From Arthrobacter sp. MYb23 (GTDB taxonomy: Bacteria; Actinomycetota; Actinomycetes; Actinomycetales; Micrococcaceae), in the NCBI RefSeq assembly GCF_002979775.1, contig NZ_PCPR01000002.1, positions 62,001 to 126,000 of the forward strand: a stretch of DNA of 64,000 nt, given 5' to 3'. Of the stretch, positions 8,314-17,239 are shown one piece after another. Under the pieces are notes generated by a model. It saw nothing but the letters and a program-made list of their open reading frames with translations. It made no database searches and had not been told where the DNA came from. Every line of letters starts with the position of its first letter. Position 1 is the stretch's first letter. A program made the position numbers and the translations under genes.

Positions 8314-9366
8314 CTAAAGTGCGGCCGCAATAGCGTCGCCAATGGCAGCTGTGCTGCGTGGCTCGCCGGTGCGGCTCTCGACGTCGGCGACTACTGCCGC
8401 TTCGATCTTTCGGGCCGCCGTGGTGTAGCCAAGGTGGTCCAGGAGGAGCACTGCGGAGAGGATGGCCGCGGTGGGGTCGGCTTTCTGCTGACCGGCGATA
8501 TCCGGAGCGGAGCCATGGACGGGCTCAAACATGGACGGTGCTGTGCGGTCCATGTTGATGTTGCCCGATGCCGCCAGGCCAATGCCACCGGTAACGGCAG
8601 CAGCGAGGTCGGTGAGAATGTCGCCGAAGAGGTTGTCGGTGACAATGACATCAAATCGGGAGGGCTCGGTCACCATGAAGATGGTGGCTGCGTCGATGTG
8701 CAGGTAGTCGTGGGTGACCTCGGGAAATTCCTGGGCCACGGCCTCGACAGTCCGCTTCCACAGGTGCCCGGCAAACACGAGCACGTTGTGCTTGTGGACA
8801 AGAGTGACGTGCTTGCGGGGACGTTCGCTGGCACGGCGGAAGGCGTCACGGACAACACGCTCCACGCCGTGGGCGGTATTGAGGGATACCTCGGTGGCAA
8901 CCTCGTGCGGCGTACCGCCACGCAAGGTGCCGCCGTTGCCCACATAGGGACCTTCGGTACCTTCCCGGACCACGATGAAGTCGATGGTGCCGGGGTTGGC
9001 CAAGGGGCTGCCGACGGTGCCGTAGAGGCGGGACGGGCGGAGGTTCACAAAGTGGTCAAGGCTGAAACGGAGCTTGAGCAGCATCTCGCGTTCAATGATG
9101 CCGGACGGGATTCGGGTATCGCCGGGGGCAGCGCCCACTGCACCAAAGAGGATGGCATCGCGGGTACGCAGATCTGCCAGGACCTCGTCCGGGAGCGTCT
9201 CGCCAGTCTCAAGCCAGTGCTGGGCACCGAGCTTGTAGTTGGTCAGCTCAAGGGCGACGCCTTCGGCGGCGACGGCCTTTTCGAGGACCTTGACAGCTTC
9301 AGCGATGACCTCTGGGCCAATGCCGTCGCCAGGGATGACAGCGAGATTGATGGACGTTGCACTCAT
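8314..9366 (-). CDS. leuB: 3-isopropylmalate dehydrogenase
   Basis: 350 residues from the ATG at 9366 ([20 protein letters not shown]). An in-frame ATG nine codons earlier exists but would encode an atypical extension. The isocitrate/isopropylmalate dehydrogenase signature is [19 protein letters not shown] near residue 236, with substrate-binding Arg residues in the [17 protein letters not shown] region near 95. It oxidises and decarboxylates 3-isopropylmalate in leucine synthesis, using NAD+. leuA, leuC and leuD are not in this window. It is divergent from the sensor kinase gene. Confidence 0.97.
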   Translation of the reverse strand: MSATSINLAVIPGDGIGPEVIAEAVKVLEKAVAAEGVALELTNYKLGAQHWLETGETLPDEVLADLRTRDAILFGAVGAAPGDTRIPSGIIEREMLLKLRFSLDHFVNLRPSRLYGTVGSPLANPGTIDFIVVREGTEGPYVGNGGTLRGGTPHEVATEVSLNTAHGVERVVRDAFRRASERPRKHVTLVHKHNVLVFAGHLWKRTVEAVAQEFPEVTHDYLHIDAATIFMVTEPSRFDVIVTDNLFGDILTDLAAAVTGGIGLAASGNINMDRTAPSMFEPVHGSAPDIAGQQKADPTAAILSAVLLLDHLGYTTAARKIEAAVVADVESRTGEPRSTAAIGDAIAAAL

Positions 9367-9371
9367 AGCTC

Positions 9372-9402
9372 TATCTAGCCAAGCAATCCACATGCTGGTC
9401 AA
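9372..9402 (-). promoter_or_regulatory. Candidate leuB promoter, possibly leaderless
   Basis: Minus strand: TTGACC (9397-9402), 19-bp spacer, TAGATA (9372-9377), then only five bases to the leuB ATG. No convincing Shine-Dalgarno precedes this ATG. The arrangement fits a leaderless mRNA, common in actinobacteria. The spacer is longer than optimal, so this is tentative. Confidence 0.4.
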
Positions 9403-9440
9403 AATCGTCTCATTCTGCGAACACTCTACGTCGCACTGAT

Positions 9441-9456
9441 TCAGACCACGGCATGA
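9441..9456 (+). promoter_or_regulatory. Copy 1 of a shared box upstream of the sensor kinase
   Basis: TCAGACCACGGCATGA lies 35 bp before the kinase start. A copy identical at 15 of 16 positions lies upstream of the downstream ABC exporter (11422-11437). It is a candidate binding half-site for the LuxR-type response regulator encoded between them. Confidence 0.55.
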
Positions 9457-9491
9457 TGCCCGTCCCCGGACCAAGAGCATAGAGTCGTAGC

Positions 9492-10676
9492 GTGGACAGA
9501 AGGCACGCAATATATGAATGGTTCCGGATCAACCGCTTCAAAGTGGATATGACGGCGACGTCCTTGCTGATCCTCCTTTTCGGTCCGGTCTATCTTCTTG
9601 CCTCACGGCCCTGGCTTTTTGTCCTTTCCTGCAGCCTGCTGCTTCCGCTGGCGTGGCGACGCACGCGCCCAGCCGTGGCGGCCGGCGTCGTAATCCTGGT
9701 GTGCCTGATCCAATGGGCGGTGGGTTCCGAGCCCGTGGCCGGCCAAATCGCAGTCCCCCTGATTATTTATGCCACCGCGGCCTACGGGCCGGCGTGGGCA
9801 AGCCGCACAGTCCTGGTGGCCGGAATGCTGGGCGGCATTATGCTGACCACGCGTGAGTACTCCAGCACTGCCGAGTCCGGCATTATGGGGCTCACTATCG
9901 GGGCCCTCTACACGGTGTTGATTTGGATGCTGGTGCTGGTGAGCTGGACCTTGGGCGACCTCACCCGGGTGCGCCGGCTCCAACTTCAGGCACTGGAGGA
10001 CCGTACCCGAAGGCTCGAGGTGGAACAGCAGCAGGAGCGCCAGCTGGCCGCGGCCGACGAACGCTCGCACATTGCGAGGGAAATGCATGACATTGTTGCC
10101 CACTCGCTGTCCGTCATCATCACCCAGGCGGACGGCGCACGGTACGCGGCCGCGGCGAAACCGGAGCTCGCCACCGAAGCCCTGGCCACCATCGCGGCCA
10201 CGGGCAGGGACTCGCTGGGTGAAATGCGGCGGCTGCTTGGCGTCCTCCGCTCCGACGACGACTCCCCTACCCGCCCGCAACCGCGGTTGTCGGACCTGGA
10301 TGAACTCCTGCTCGGCTTCCGTGCAGCCACTCTCCAGGTCACCTTTGAGCAGATCGGAGCGGCCCGCCGGGCGCTTCCCGCCGGCGCCGAGCTGACGGCC
10401 TACCGCATCATTCAGGAAGCTCTCACCAACGTCATGAAGCACGCCGGCCCCAAAGCAGTGGCTGGTGTCACCCTGACCTGGCAGGCCCGCGGCCTGCAAC
10501 TGGACATCGTCGACGACGGCCGCGGCGCCGCCGCTGATCCGCCGTCGGCCGGGGGCGGCAACGGCCTGCGGGGAATGGGCGAGCGGGTCTCCCTCTACGA
10601 TGGTTCCTTGGCCGCAGGTCCTGAACAGGGCGGCGGTTTCCGTGTGTCCGCTTTCATCCCCTACTCGGAGGCCTAA
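9492..10676 (+). CDS. Sensor histidine kinase (NarL/DesK-type, HisKA_3)
   Basis: 394 residues from GTG. The N-terminal half (about residues 18-155) has four or five hydrophobic segments and little extracytoplasmic sequence, as in intramembrane-sensing kinases. A short coiled-coil-like stretch rich in Glu/Gln/Arg follows. The HisKA_3 dimerisation/phosphoacceptor motif [13 protein letters not shown] lies near 195-207, with His201 or so as phosphoacceptor. The C-terminal HATPase_c domain shows DIVDDGRG and [13 protein letters not shown] near 338-365. It should phosphorylate the response regulator encoded 4 bp downstream. The intramembrane type plus a downstream ABC exporter suggests sensing of envelope stress or an antimicrobial peptide; this is inference. 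Confidence 0.92.
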   Translation: MDRRHAIYEWFRINRFKVDMTATSLLILLFGPVYLLASRPWLFVLSCSLLLPLAWRRTRPAVAAGVVILVCLIQWAVGSEPVAGQIAVPLIIYATAAYGPAWASRTVLVAGMLGGIMLTTREYSSTAESGIMGLTIGALYTVLIWMLVLVSWTLGDLTRVRRLQLQALEDRTRRLEVEQQQERQLAAADERSHIAREMHDIVAHSLSVIITQADGARYAAAAKPELATEALATIAATGRDSLGEMRRLLGVLRSDDDSPTRPQPRLSDLDELLLGFRAATLQVTFEQIGAARRALPAGAELTAYRIIQEALTNVMKHAGPKAVAGVTLTWQARGLQLDIVDDGRGAAADPPSAGGGNGLRGMGERVSLYDGSLAAGPEQGGGFRVSAFIPYSEA

Positions 10677-10680
10677 AACC

Positions 10681-11394
10681 ATGTCTGACGTTCCTGCACC
10701 CATCCGGGTGGCCCTGGTTGATGACCAGCATTTGGTCCGTTCGGGTTTTGGCATGCTGATCAATTCGCAGCCGGACCTTGAAGTGGTTGCCGAGGCTGGC
10801 AACGGGATGGAGGCTGTCCAAGCGCTCAGCGCCACCGCAGCCGACGTGGTCCTGATGGATGTCCGGATGCCCGGGATGGACGGCATCGAAGCAACCCGGC
10901 GCATTCTGGAGCAGGCAGCTGCACAGCCATCGGGTTCCCAGCGGGCCGAGATCAAGATTGTTGTGCTGACCACCTTCGACCTCGATGAGTACGCCTTGGC
11001 CGCAATCCAGGCAGGTGCCAGCGGGTTCCTCCTGAAGGATGCCCCACCCGAAGAGCTCCTTGAGGCCATCCGCACCGTCTACCGGGGAGACGCCGTGATT
11101 GCGCCGTCCACCACCCGCCGCTTGCTGGACCACGTGGCGCCGCTCCTGAGGACGCAGACTCCCGAGCAGAGTGAGCACGCTGCAGCAGTGGAACGCCTCA
11201 CGGCCCGCGAGCGCGAGGTCTTCCAGCTGATCGCGCAGGGTCAGTCGAATCCTGAGATCGCGGCGGGACTGTTCCTTTCAGAGGCGACGGTGAAGACCCA
11301 TGTGGGCCATATCCTGGCGAAGCTCGGCGCACGGGATCGGGTGCAAGTAGTGGTCATCGCCTACGAGACCGGCGTAGTGGCCCCCGGGACCTAG
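10681..11394 (+). CDS. Two-component response regulator, NarL/LuxR family
   Basis: 237 residues from the ATG at 10681, preceded by GGAGG at 10667-10671. The receiver domain (about 8-130) has acidic residues in LVDDQH, phosphoacceptor Asp in VLMDVRMPGMDG near 60 and the conserved Lys in FLLKDAPPEE near 120. The LuxR-type HTH at about 175-230 contains LTAREREVFQLIAQG and EATVKTHVGHILAKLG. It pairs with the kinase immediately upstream. Likely targets are the boxes at 9441-9456 and 11400-11437, which would give autoregulation plus control of the ABC exporter. Confidence 0.94.
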   Translation: MSDVPAPIRVALVDDQHLVRSGFGMLINSQPDLEVVAEAGNGMEAVQALSATAADVVLMDVRMPGMDGIEATRRILEQAAAQPSGSQRAEIKIVVLTTFDLDEYALAAIQAGASGFLLKDAPPEELLEAIRTVYRGDAVIAPSTTRRLLDHVAPLLRTQTPEQSEHAAAVERLTAREREVFQLIAQGQSNPEIAAGLFLSEATVKTHVGHILAKLGARDRVQVVVIAYETGVVAPGT

Positions 11395-11399
11395 GCTGT

Positions 11400-11437
11400 T
11401 CATACCGGCCGGCCTCCAAACTCAGACCACGGTATGA
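11400..11437 (+). promoter_or_regulatory. Copy 2 of the shared box, within an inverted repeat, upstream of the ABC exporter
   Basis: TCAGACCACGGTATGA (11422-11437) matches the kinase-promoter box. Its right end CGGTATGA (11430-11437) is the exact complement of TCATACCG at 11400-11407, giving an 8-bp dyad with a 22-nt spacer. A -10-like GATAAT begins 12 bp after the box. This arrangement suits activation by the NarL-type regulator encoded just upstream. Confidence 0.55.
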
Positions 11438-11505
11438 GCAAGCTCCCGGGATAATGGGACCGCGGCCCGATCCCGCAGGCGTGCGCTGAAACATAGCGTG
11501 GAAAC

Positions 11506-12300
11506 ATGACAACTTTCACGTCCCTCCCCCACCCGTCAGGATCCGGCCGGCCGTCCGGTTCGAGCGGCGCCACGGCCCGCCCGGCCGTCGAGGCTTTCAA
11601 GCTCACCAAAAGTTACGGCCGTGCGGATACCACCGTGACTGCCCTGAACGAGGTGTCGGTGAGTTTCGACGCCGGCAAGTTCACTGCCATCATGGGGCCC
11701 TCCGGTTCGGGCAAGTCAACGCTCATGCATTGCCTGGCTGGCCTGGATACCGCGGATTCTGGAAGGATTGTGCTGGGCGGCACGGAACTCACGGGCCTCA
11801 ACGACCGTCAACTGACAGCGCTTCGCCGCGAGCGGATCGGCTTCGTTTTCCAGGCGTTCAACCTGGTGCCCACCTTGACTGCCGAGCAGAACATCACGCT
11901 TCCGCTCGCATTGGCCGGAACCCAGGCCGACGCCGGATGGTTGGACACTGTTGTCAGCACCCTGGGACTGAAGGACCGGCTGAAGCACCGTCCCCACGAG
12001 CTTTCCGGGGGCCAGCAGCAGCGTGTGGCTGTTGCCCGGGCATTGCTGACCCGGCCCGACGTCGTGTTCGGAGACGAACCCACCGGCAACCTGGACTCGA
12101 AGGCCGGCGGAGAAGTCCTGGCCCTCCTGCGCAGGAGCAGCCAGGAGATGGGCCAAACCATCATCATGGTGACGCACGATCCCGTCGCTGCCAGCTATGC
12201 GGACCGCGTGGTGTTGATGAGCGACGGCGGTCTGGTAGGCGAGATCCACGATCCCACCGCCGACTCTGTTCTGACCGCCCTCGGCAAGCTGGGGGCCTGA
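11506..12300 (+). CDS. ABC transporter ATP-binding protein (MacB/LolD type)
   Basis: 264 residues with an N-terminal extension of about 28 residues before the domain starts (AVEAFKLTKSYG). Walker A is GPSGSGKSTL near 64-73, the signature LSGGQQQRVAVARAL near 166-180, Walker B VVFGDEPTGNLD near 186-197, and the H-loop VTHDP near 224. This composition is typical of the ATPase partner of FtsX-domain permeases that export peptides or act mechanically on the envelope. Its stop is 3 bp from the permease ATG, so they form one transporter. Control by the adjacent two-component system is likely from gene order and the shared box. Confidence 0.95.
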   Translation: MTTFTSLPHPSGSGRPSGSSGATARPAVEAFKLTKSYGRADTTVTALNEVSVSFDAGKFTAIMGPSGSGKSTLMHCLAGLDTADSGRIVLGGTELTGLNDRQLTALRRERIGFVFQAFNLVPTLTAEQNITLPLALAGTQADAGWLDTVVSTLGLKDRLKHRPHELSGGQQQRVAVARALLTRPDVVFGDEPTGNLDSKAGGEVLALLRRSSQEMGQTIIMVTHDPVAASYADRVVLMSDGGLVGEIHDPTADSVLTALGKLGA

Positions 12301-12303
12301 GGC

Positions 12304-14772
12304 ATGTTGCGTGTTGCCGTCTCCCAATTGACGACGCATTTCCGGCGGTTCGTTGCTATCGGCCTGGCCGTGATGCTGTCCGTCATGTTCCTCTCCTCCA
12401 CCCTCATGGTGGGCGCGAGTACCAATGCATCGCTGGGTGCAAGCATTGGTGAGGCCTACCGGAACGCCGACCTCGTTGCCACGTCCAAGAACGGTGAAGC
12501 TTGTACCCAAGCTGCAGTGGATGCTGCCGCTTCGTCCCCCGCTGTGGAAGACAGCTATGCGGAGCGATCCACCTACGTGACGTTCGAGGCCGGCGGCGGG
12601 GAGCAGTACGGACGGCTCCGGAACCTGGCCCCCGCATCCTTGGAAGGCGCCGTCCTTTCTTCCGGTTCCCTGCCTTCGAAGGCGCTGGAGGCAGCGATTG
12701 ACGTCAAGACGGCAGGGCACCTTGGCCTTTCCGTCGGCAGCACCTTGGAGTTGCACGGTGCCGGGCCGGTCAAGAACGCCAAGGTGACCATTACTGGCCT
12801 GATCCAATCCACCAACGATCCTTTCTCGTCCTCGGCGGCCCAGTTGCTTGCTTCCGAATCTGTGCTGAATGCGGCCCAGGATGCGGGGGCCGGGTTCGCT
12901 GGCCTCCAATTCGCGCTGAAGCCCGGAGAAGACGTGTCGGCGGCCAAGGACTACATCGTCCGCCGCATGGAAGCCGCGGGTGCCGTTGACCCCGTCGTGG
13001 AGACTGCCCAGGAAAAGGTCACCTCCACGGTGGCCATGCTGAGCGCCGGTCAGGACCAGCTGACGGTTGTGCTGCTTGCCTTCGCCGGCGTCGCGATCCT
13101 GGTTTCCACGCTGGTGGTTGCCAACACCTTCTCAGTCCTGGTTGCGCAACGGACCAGGGAGCTAGCGCTCCTGCGCTGTCTGGGTGCCGGTCGGTCGCAG
13201 ATCCGTGGTTCTGTCATGCTCGAGGCGTTCGTGGTCGGATTCGTATCCTCGGTGCTGGGCGTCCTTGCGGCCACCGGCCTGATGACTGGATTGATTGCCT
13301 GGGCCAAGTCCCAACCCGAGCAAGCCTTCGCGACGCTGGCGGTGCCGCCGTCGGCCATCATTGCCGGCTTGGTTGCCGGAACTCTGCTGACCGTGGTGGC
13401 GGCTCTCGTGCCTGCGAAGGCAGCCACCGCCGTCGCGCCTCTTGCCGCCCTCCGGCCTGCTGATGACGCATCCGTGCGGAACCGGCGCGGCAAGGTCCGG
13501 CTGGTCCTGGGCCTGGCAGCCCTGGTGGGTGGCGCCGCCCTGCTGGTGTACGGCAGCCTCAACGTCTCCCTTCCCCTTGCGTTGCTGGGTGGTGCGGCTT
13601 CCTTCGTGGGCATCCTGCTCTGCTCCACGCTGTTCATCCCCACGGTGGTTGCCTTGGCCGGGCGCCTGGCCGCGCCGGCCGGCGTCCCGGGTAAGCTCGC
13701 TGCCGTCAACGCCACCCGCAACCCCGCCCGGACCTCGGCTACCGCGGCCGCGCTGTTGATTGGCGTCACTTTGGTGTCCCTGATGATGACCGGTGCGGCC
13801 ACGTCCCGGCAGGCCTTCAACGACACCCTGGCCGAAAACTACCCGGTGGACCTTTCCGCACAGACCGCCGTGGATGGCGCACGCGATTCCGGCGATGCCC
13901 TCTCCCGAATCAAGGCGCTCGACGGCGTCAGCGCTGCTGTCCTGCTCAAACCGGTGGGAACACTGGTTGATGCCACCACACCCGACGGCGGCAGCACCAT
14001 TTACAGCCTCACGGCCGCAGACGCAGCTTCGGTGCTCCGCGACAACCACGTCAAGCCGGTTCCGGGTACGGTCTACCTGCCTGAAGACTCCCCTGAGGGC
14101 CCCGCCACGATCACGACGGCGGCCGGCAGCGTTTCACTCGACGCCAAGGTTCTGCGGACCCGCCACGTCCCGGCCTTCGTGGAAAGTGCCACCATCTCCT
14201 CCGCCCCGCTGCCGGAAACACCGGCCATGGTGTGGGTGAAGCTGGACGACACCGTGTCAGCAGACCGCGTCCAGGCCATCCAGAAGGAGATGGCAAGCGC
14301 ACTTGGCGTGCAGGAGCGCACCGTCAGCGGAGCTGCGATCGAGCGGGTGACGTTCAACAGCATCATCGACGTCCTGCTGCTGGTGGTTACAGGGCTGCTC
14401 GGCGTGGCAGTGGTTATTGCCCTGATCGGCGTGGCCAACACCCTGTCCCTCTCGGTCCTGGAACGGACACGGGAAAACTCGCTCCTCCGGGCGCTTGGCC
14501 TGACCAGAGGGCAACTGCGCGGGATGCTGGCCATCGAGGCTGTGCTCGTGGCAGGTGTGGCAGCGATCATGGGCGCAGGCATGGGCATCGTTTACGGATG
14601 GCTTGGAGCGCAGGCCACCCTTGGTGGTGTGGCAACCGTGGTGCCGTCGGTGCCATGGCTGCAACTGGCTGCGGTCTTTGGTGTGGCGGTGATCGCCGGG
14701 CTCCTGGCTTCGGTGATCCCTGCCCGGCGTGCGGCACGTTTGTCGCCCGTCGAGGGGCTCGCTACAGCCTAA
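12304..14772 (+). CDS. FtsX-like ABC transporter permease, double FtsX domain
   Basis: 822 residues. An N-terminal membrane segment (about 10-35) is followed by an extracytoplasmic MacB_PCD-like region (about 40-230). The first FtsX domain (about 245-385) contains VLVAQRTRELALLRCLGAGRS. A middle pair of membrane segments, a second extracytoplasmic region (about 500-675) and a C-terminal FtsX domain containing LSVLERTRENSLLRALGLTR follow. Two copies in one chain mean the protein may act alone with an ATPase dimer. In Firmicutes similar permeases (BceB-like) resist peptide antibiotics; the two large external domains here differ from BceB, so that role is only a suggestion. Confidence 0.93.
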   Translation: MLRVAVSQLTTHFRRFVAIGLAVMLSVMFLSSTLMVGASTNASLGASIGEAYRNADLVATSKNGEACTQAAVDAAASSPAVEDSYAERSTYVTFEAGGGEQYGRLRNLAPASLEGAVLSSGSLPSKALEAAIDVKTAGHLGLSVGSTLELHGAGPVKNAKVTITGLIQSTNDPFSSSAAQLLASESVLNAAQDAGAGFAGLQFALKPGEDVSAAKDYIVRRMEAAGAVDPVVETAQEKVTSTVAMLSAGQDQLTVVLLAFAGVAILVSTLVVANTFSVLVAQRTRELALLRCLGAGRSQIRGSVMLEAFVVGFVSSVLGVLAATGLMTGLIAWAKSQPEQAFATLAVPPSAIIAGLVAGTLLTVVAALVPAKAATAVAPLAALRPADDASVRNRRGKVRLVLGLAALVGGAALLVYGSLNVSLPLALLGGAASFVGILLCSTLFIPTVVALAGRLAAPAGVPGKLAAVNATRNPARTSATAAALLIGVTLVSLMMTGAATSRQAFNDTLAENYPVDLSAQTAVDGARDSGDALSRIKALDGVSAAVLLKPVGTLVDATTPDGGSTIYSLTAADAASVLRDNHVKPVPGTVYLPEDSPEGPATITTAAGSVSLDAKVLRTRHVPAFVESATISSAPLPETPAMVWVKLDDTVSADRVQAIQKEMASALGVQERTVSGAAIERVTFNSIIDVLLLVVTGLLGVAVVIALIGVANTLSLSVLERTRENSLLRALGLTRGQLRGMLAIEAVLVAGVAAIMGAGMGIVYGWLGAQATLGGVATVVPSVPWLQLAAVFGVAVIAGLLASVIPARRAARLSPVEGLATA

Positions 14773-14806
14773 GCCCCGACGCTCCATCAGCTAATCACCC
14801 TAAAAC

Positions 14807-14861
14807 AGAAACGCTCTCTCACCTCCCCGGATAGACCGGAAGGAAGTGAGAGAGCGTTTCT
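14807..14861. terminator. Bidirectional terminator built from AGAGCGT repeats
   Basis: Perfect 16-bp arms AGAAACGCTCTCTCAC (14807-14822) and GTGAGAGAGCGTTTCT (14846-14861) sit between the convergent permease and metG genes. A-rich sequence flanks the left side and T-rich the right side, so a hairpin could end transcripts from both directions. The arm is the same repeat family as the cluster at 6878-7014. Confidence 0.7.
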
Positions 14862-14888
14862 TGTTTACGGCTGTGAGGTGAGGGAGGG

Positions 14889-16448
14889 TTATGCCTCGGC
14901 GGGTTCTTCGTACCGAGGGAAGACCGGGGCAGGTGCCGGCAGCGCCGTCCCTGCGACCAAGGGAGTCGCGATTGCGGCGAACTGGCGGGCCTCGCCCTCC
15001 GGCTGGCCGAGCACCTCAAGGAACTTGGCCGACGACGACGGCATGACCGGCTGTGCGAGGATCGCCACGATGCGGACAACTTCCAAAGTGACGTAAAGGA
15101 CCGTGTTCATGCGGTCGATGTCCGTCTTGCGCAGCACCCACGGAGCCTGCTCTGCGAAGTACGCGTTGGTATCGCCGAGGACGGTCCAGATGGCTTCCAG
15201 GGCACGGCTGAATTCCTGTTTGTCGAACGCTGCACGGGCAGTTTCCAGCAACGCACCGGCCTGTGCCAGCAGAGCGTCATCCTCTCCTGTGAAAGCGCCG
15301 GGTACGGGAACCTTGCCCTCGCAGTTCTTCGCCACCATGGACAGCGAACGCTGGGCAAGATTTCCGAAGTTGTTGGCGAGATCCGAGTTCATCCGTCCCA
15401 CGATGGCTTCGTGGTTGTAGTTGCCGTCCGCACCAAACGGAACTTCGCGGAGGAAGAAGTAGCGGCACTGGTCCAGGCCGTACTGCGCCACGAAGTCCTG
15501 CGGAGCCACCACGTTGCCCAAGGACTTGGACATCTTCACGCCGTTGTTGGTGAGGAATCCGTGGATCATGACGCGCTTGGGCAGTTCCAGGCCGGCGCTC
15601 ATGAGGAAGGCGGGCCAGTAGATGGCGTGGAAGCGCGAGATGTCCTTGCCGATCACGTGGACGTCAGCGGGCCAGAACTTCTTGAAGGATTCGGACTCGA
15701 TGTCCGGGTAGCCCACACCAGTCAGGTAATTGGTCAGGGCGTCAACCCAGACATACATGACGTGCTTCTCATCGCCCGGGACAGGCACGCCCCAGTCGAA
15801 GGTAGTGCGGCTGATGGACAGGTCTTCCAGACCACGCCGGACGAAGCTGATGACCTCATTGAAGCGGGATTGCGGCGCACCGAACTCGGGCTGCTCCTCA
15901 TAGAGGGCAAGGAGCTTCTCCTGATAATTGGAGAGCCGGAAGAAGTAGCTCTCCTCGGCAGTCCAGGTGACCAGGGTGTCCGTCTCCTTGGAGTAGCGGA
16001 GCCCGTCCTCCTTCACCACGGTGTCGTCCTCGACGTAATAAGCTTCGTCGCGGACGGAGTACCAGCCCTCGTATTTGGACAGGTAGATATCGCCGTTGGC
16101 TTCCATCTTCTTCCAGATGGCCTGGGAAGCAGCGTAATGGTCCTGATCCGTGGTGCGGATGAAGCGGTCGTGGGAGATCCCCAAGTCCCGGCTCATCTGC
16201 TGGAAGGCTGCCGAGTTGCGGTCAGCCAGCTGCTTGGCAGTGATGCCTTCCTTCTCGGCTGACTGCTGCATCTTGAGCCCGTGCTCGTCCGTTCCTGTCA
16301 TGAAGAACACTTCATGGCCATCGAGGCGCTTGAAGCGTGCCATGGCATCAGTCGCAATGACCTCGTAAGCGTGGCCGATGTGCGGCACGCCATTGGGGTA
16401 GCTGATTGCGGTGGTGATGTAGAACGGGGATTTCTCTGGAGACGTCAC
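14889..16448 (-). CDS. metG: Methionine--tRNA ligase
   Basis: 519 residues from a GTG at 16448. The class I signatures are PHIGHAYEV (HIGH) near residue 20 and [10 protein letters not shown] (KMSKS) near 302. The connective region after TDEHGLKM has no CxxC knuckles, placing it with the zinc-free, short MetRS type lacking the C-terminal tRNA-binding domain. It charges initiator and elongator tRNA-Met. There is no strong ribosome binding site before the GTG. It lies 35 bp downstream of an ABC ATPase gene on the same strand and could be read from that transcript. Confidence 0.97.
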   Translation of the reverse strand: MTSPEKSPFYITTAISYPNGVPHIGHAYEVIATDAMARFKRLDGHEVFFMTGTDEHGLKMQQSAEKEGITAKQLADRNSAAFQQMSRDLGISHDRFIRTTDQDHYAASQAIWKKMEANGDIYLSKYEGWYSVRDEAYYVEDDTVVKEDGLRYSKETDTLVTWTAEESYFFRLSNYQEKLLALYEEQPEFGAPQSRFNEVISFVRRGLEDLSISRTTFDWGVPVPGDEKHVMYVWVDALTNYLTGVGYPDIESESFKKFWPADVHVIGKDISRFHAIYWPAFLMSAGLELPKRVMIHGFLTNNGVKMSKSLGNVVAPQDFVAQYGLDQCRYFFLREVPFGADGNYNHEAIVGRMNSDLANNFGNLAQRSLSMVAKNCEGKVPVPGAFTGEDDALLAQAGALLETARAAFDKQEFSRALEAIWTVLGDTNAYFAEQAPWVLRKTDIDRMNTVLYVTLEVVRIVAILAQPVMPSSSAKFLEVLGQPEGEARQFAAIATPLVAGTALPAPAPVFPRYEEPAEA

Positions 16449-16483
16449 TCTAAGAAGTTACCTTTTTTTGGGATGAAATAGCT

Positions 16484-17239
16484 TTAGTTAAGTTCGGTCA
16501 GCGTATCGCTGAGCCGCACCAGCTCGTGGTCGTGGGAGGCAACCATAACGGCAATGCCATCGCTGGTGGTGTCCTTAAGAATGCCGATGATCCGGTTGGC
16601 TGCCGCACGGTCGAGGCTGGCAGTGGGCTCATCCACCACCAATACGCGGGTTCCCAGGATCAGGGCACGGGCAATGGCTACGCGCTGGCGTTCACCACCG
16701 GAAAGCTGCGCTGGACGGTGACGCATGCGGCGCCCGAGGCCCACCAGGTCCAGGAGGTCCTTGGCCATCTCGGTCCGCTGCTCCACTTCGCCATCGGGCA
16801 CGGCGGGGAGCAGGACGTTTTCCAGCGCGCTCATGCCGTCGATCAAGGCGCCGCCCTGATCCACGTAACCGATCAATGCCCGGCGGCGGTCCGCGATCTC
16901 GTCATCGCCCATGGTGTCCAGGGGCTGGCCCTCCCAGAAGACCTTGCCCGACGTCGGGAGCGTCAGTCCGGCACTCACCGTCAGGATGCTGGTCTTACCG
17001 GAGCCGCTTCGGCCTGCAATACAGTGCATCTCACCGGCGTGCAGGGTGAGATTGAAGTCATCGACGACGTCGACTTCTTCGGCCCCGCCTTTATCGCCGC
17101 CGTAGTGGATGGTGACCCGGCTCAGTTCCAAGGGTGTTGCGTGATCCGTGGCCCTCACGATGGTGTTGGCGCGGGTCTGCAATGACTCGTCCGCGGATTC
17201 CGGGGTGGCCGTCAGCTCGGGGTTGAGGTTGTCAGTCAT
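16484..17239 (-). CDS. ABC transporter ATP-binding protein partnered with the large FtsX permease
   Basis: 251 residues from the ATG at 17239, which overlaps the permease TGA (17236-17238) as ATGA. A start 11 codons earlier is possible but unneeded. After a 30-residue polar N terminus come Walker A GRSGSGKTSI near 71-80, signature LSGGERQRVAIARAL near 164-178, Walker B VLVVDEPTASLD near 184-195 and the switch His in ASHDHE near 225. The family is the LolD/MacB-like exporter ATPases. The overlap with the upstream permease shows they act together. The substrate is unknown. Confidence 0.94.
   Translation of the reverse strand: MTDNLNPELTATPESADESLQTRANTIVRATDHATPLELSRVTIHYGGDKGGAEEVDVVDDFNLTLHAGEMHCIAGRSGSGKTSILTVSAGLTLPTSGKVFWEGQPLDTMGDDEIADRRRALIGYVDQGGALIDGMSALENVLLPAVPDGEVEQRTEMAKDLLDLVGLGRRMRHRPAQLSGGERQRVAIARALILGTRVLVVDEPTASLDRAAANRIIGILKDTTSDGIAVMVASHDHELVRLSDTLTELN

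Noticed and set aside
9603..11075. 490-residue open frame on the minus strand over the sensor kinase and regulator
   Set aside because: Low-complexity Gly/Gln/His/Arg-rich translation, no domain, and fully antisense to two well-supported genes; typical GC-rich shadow.
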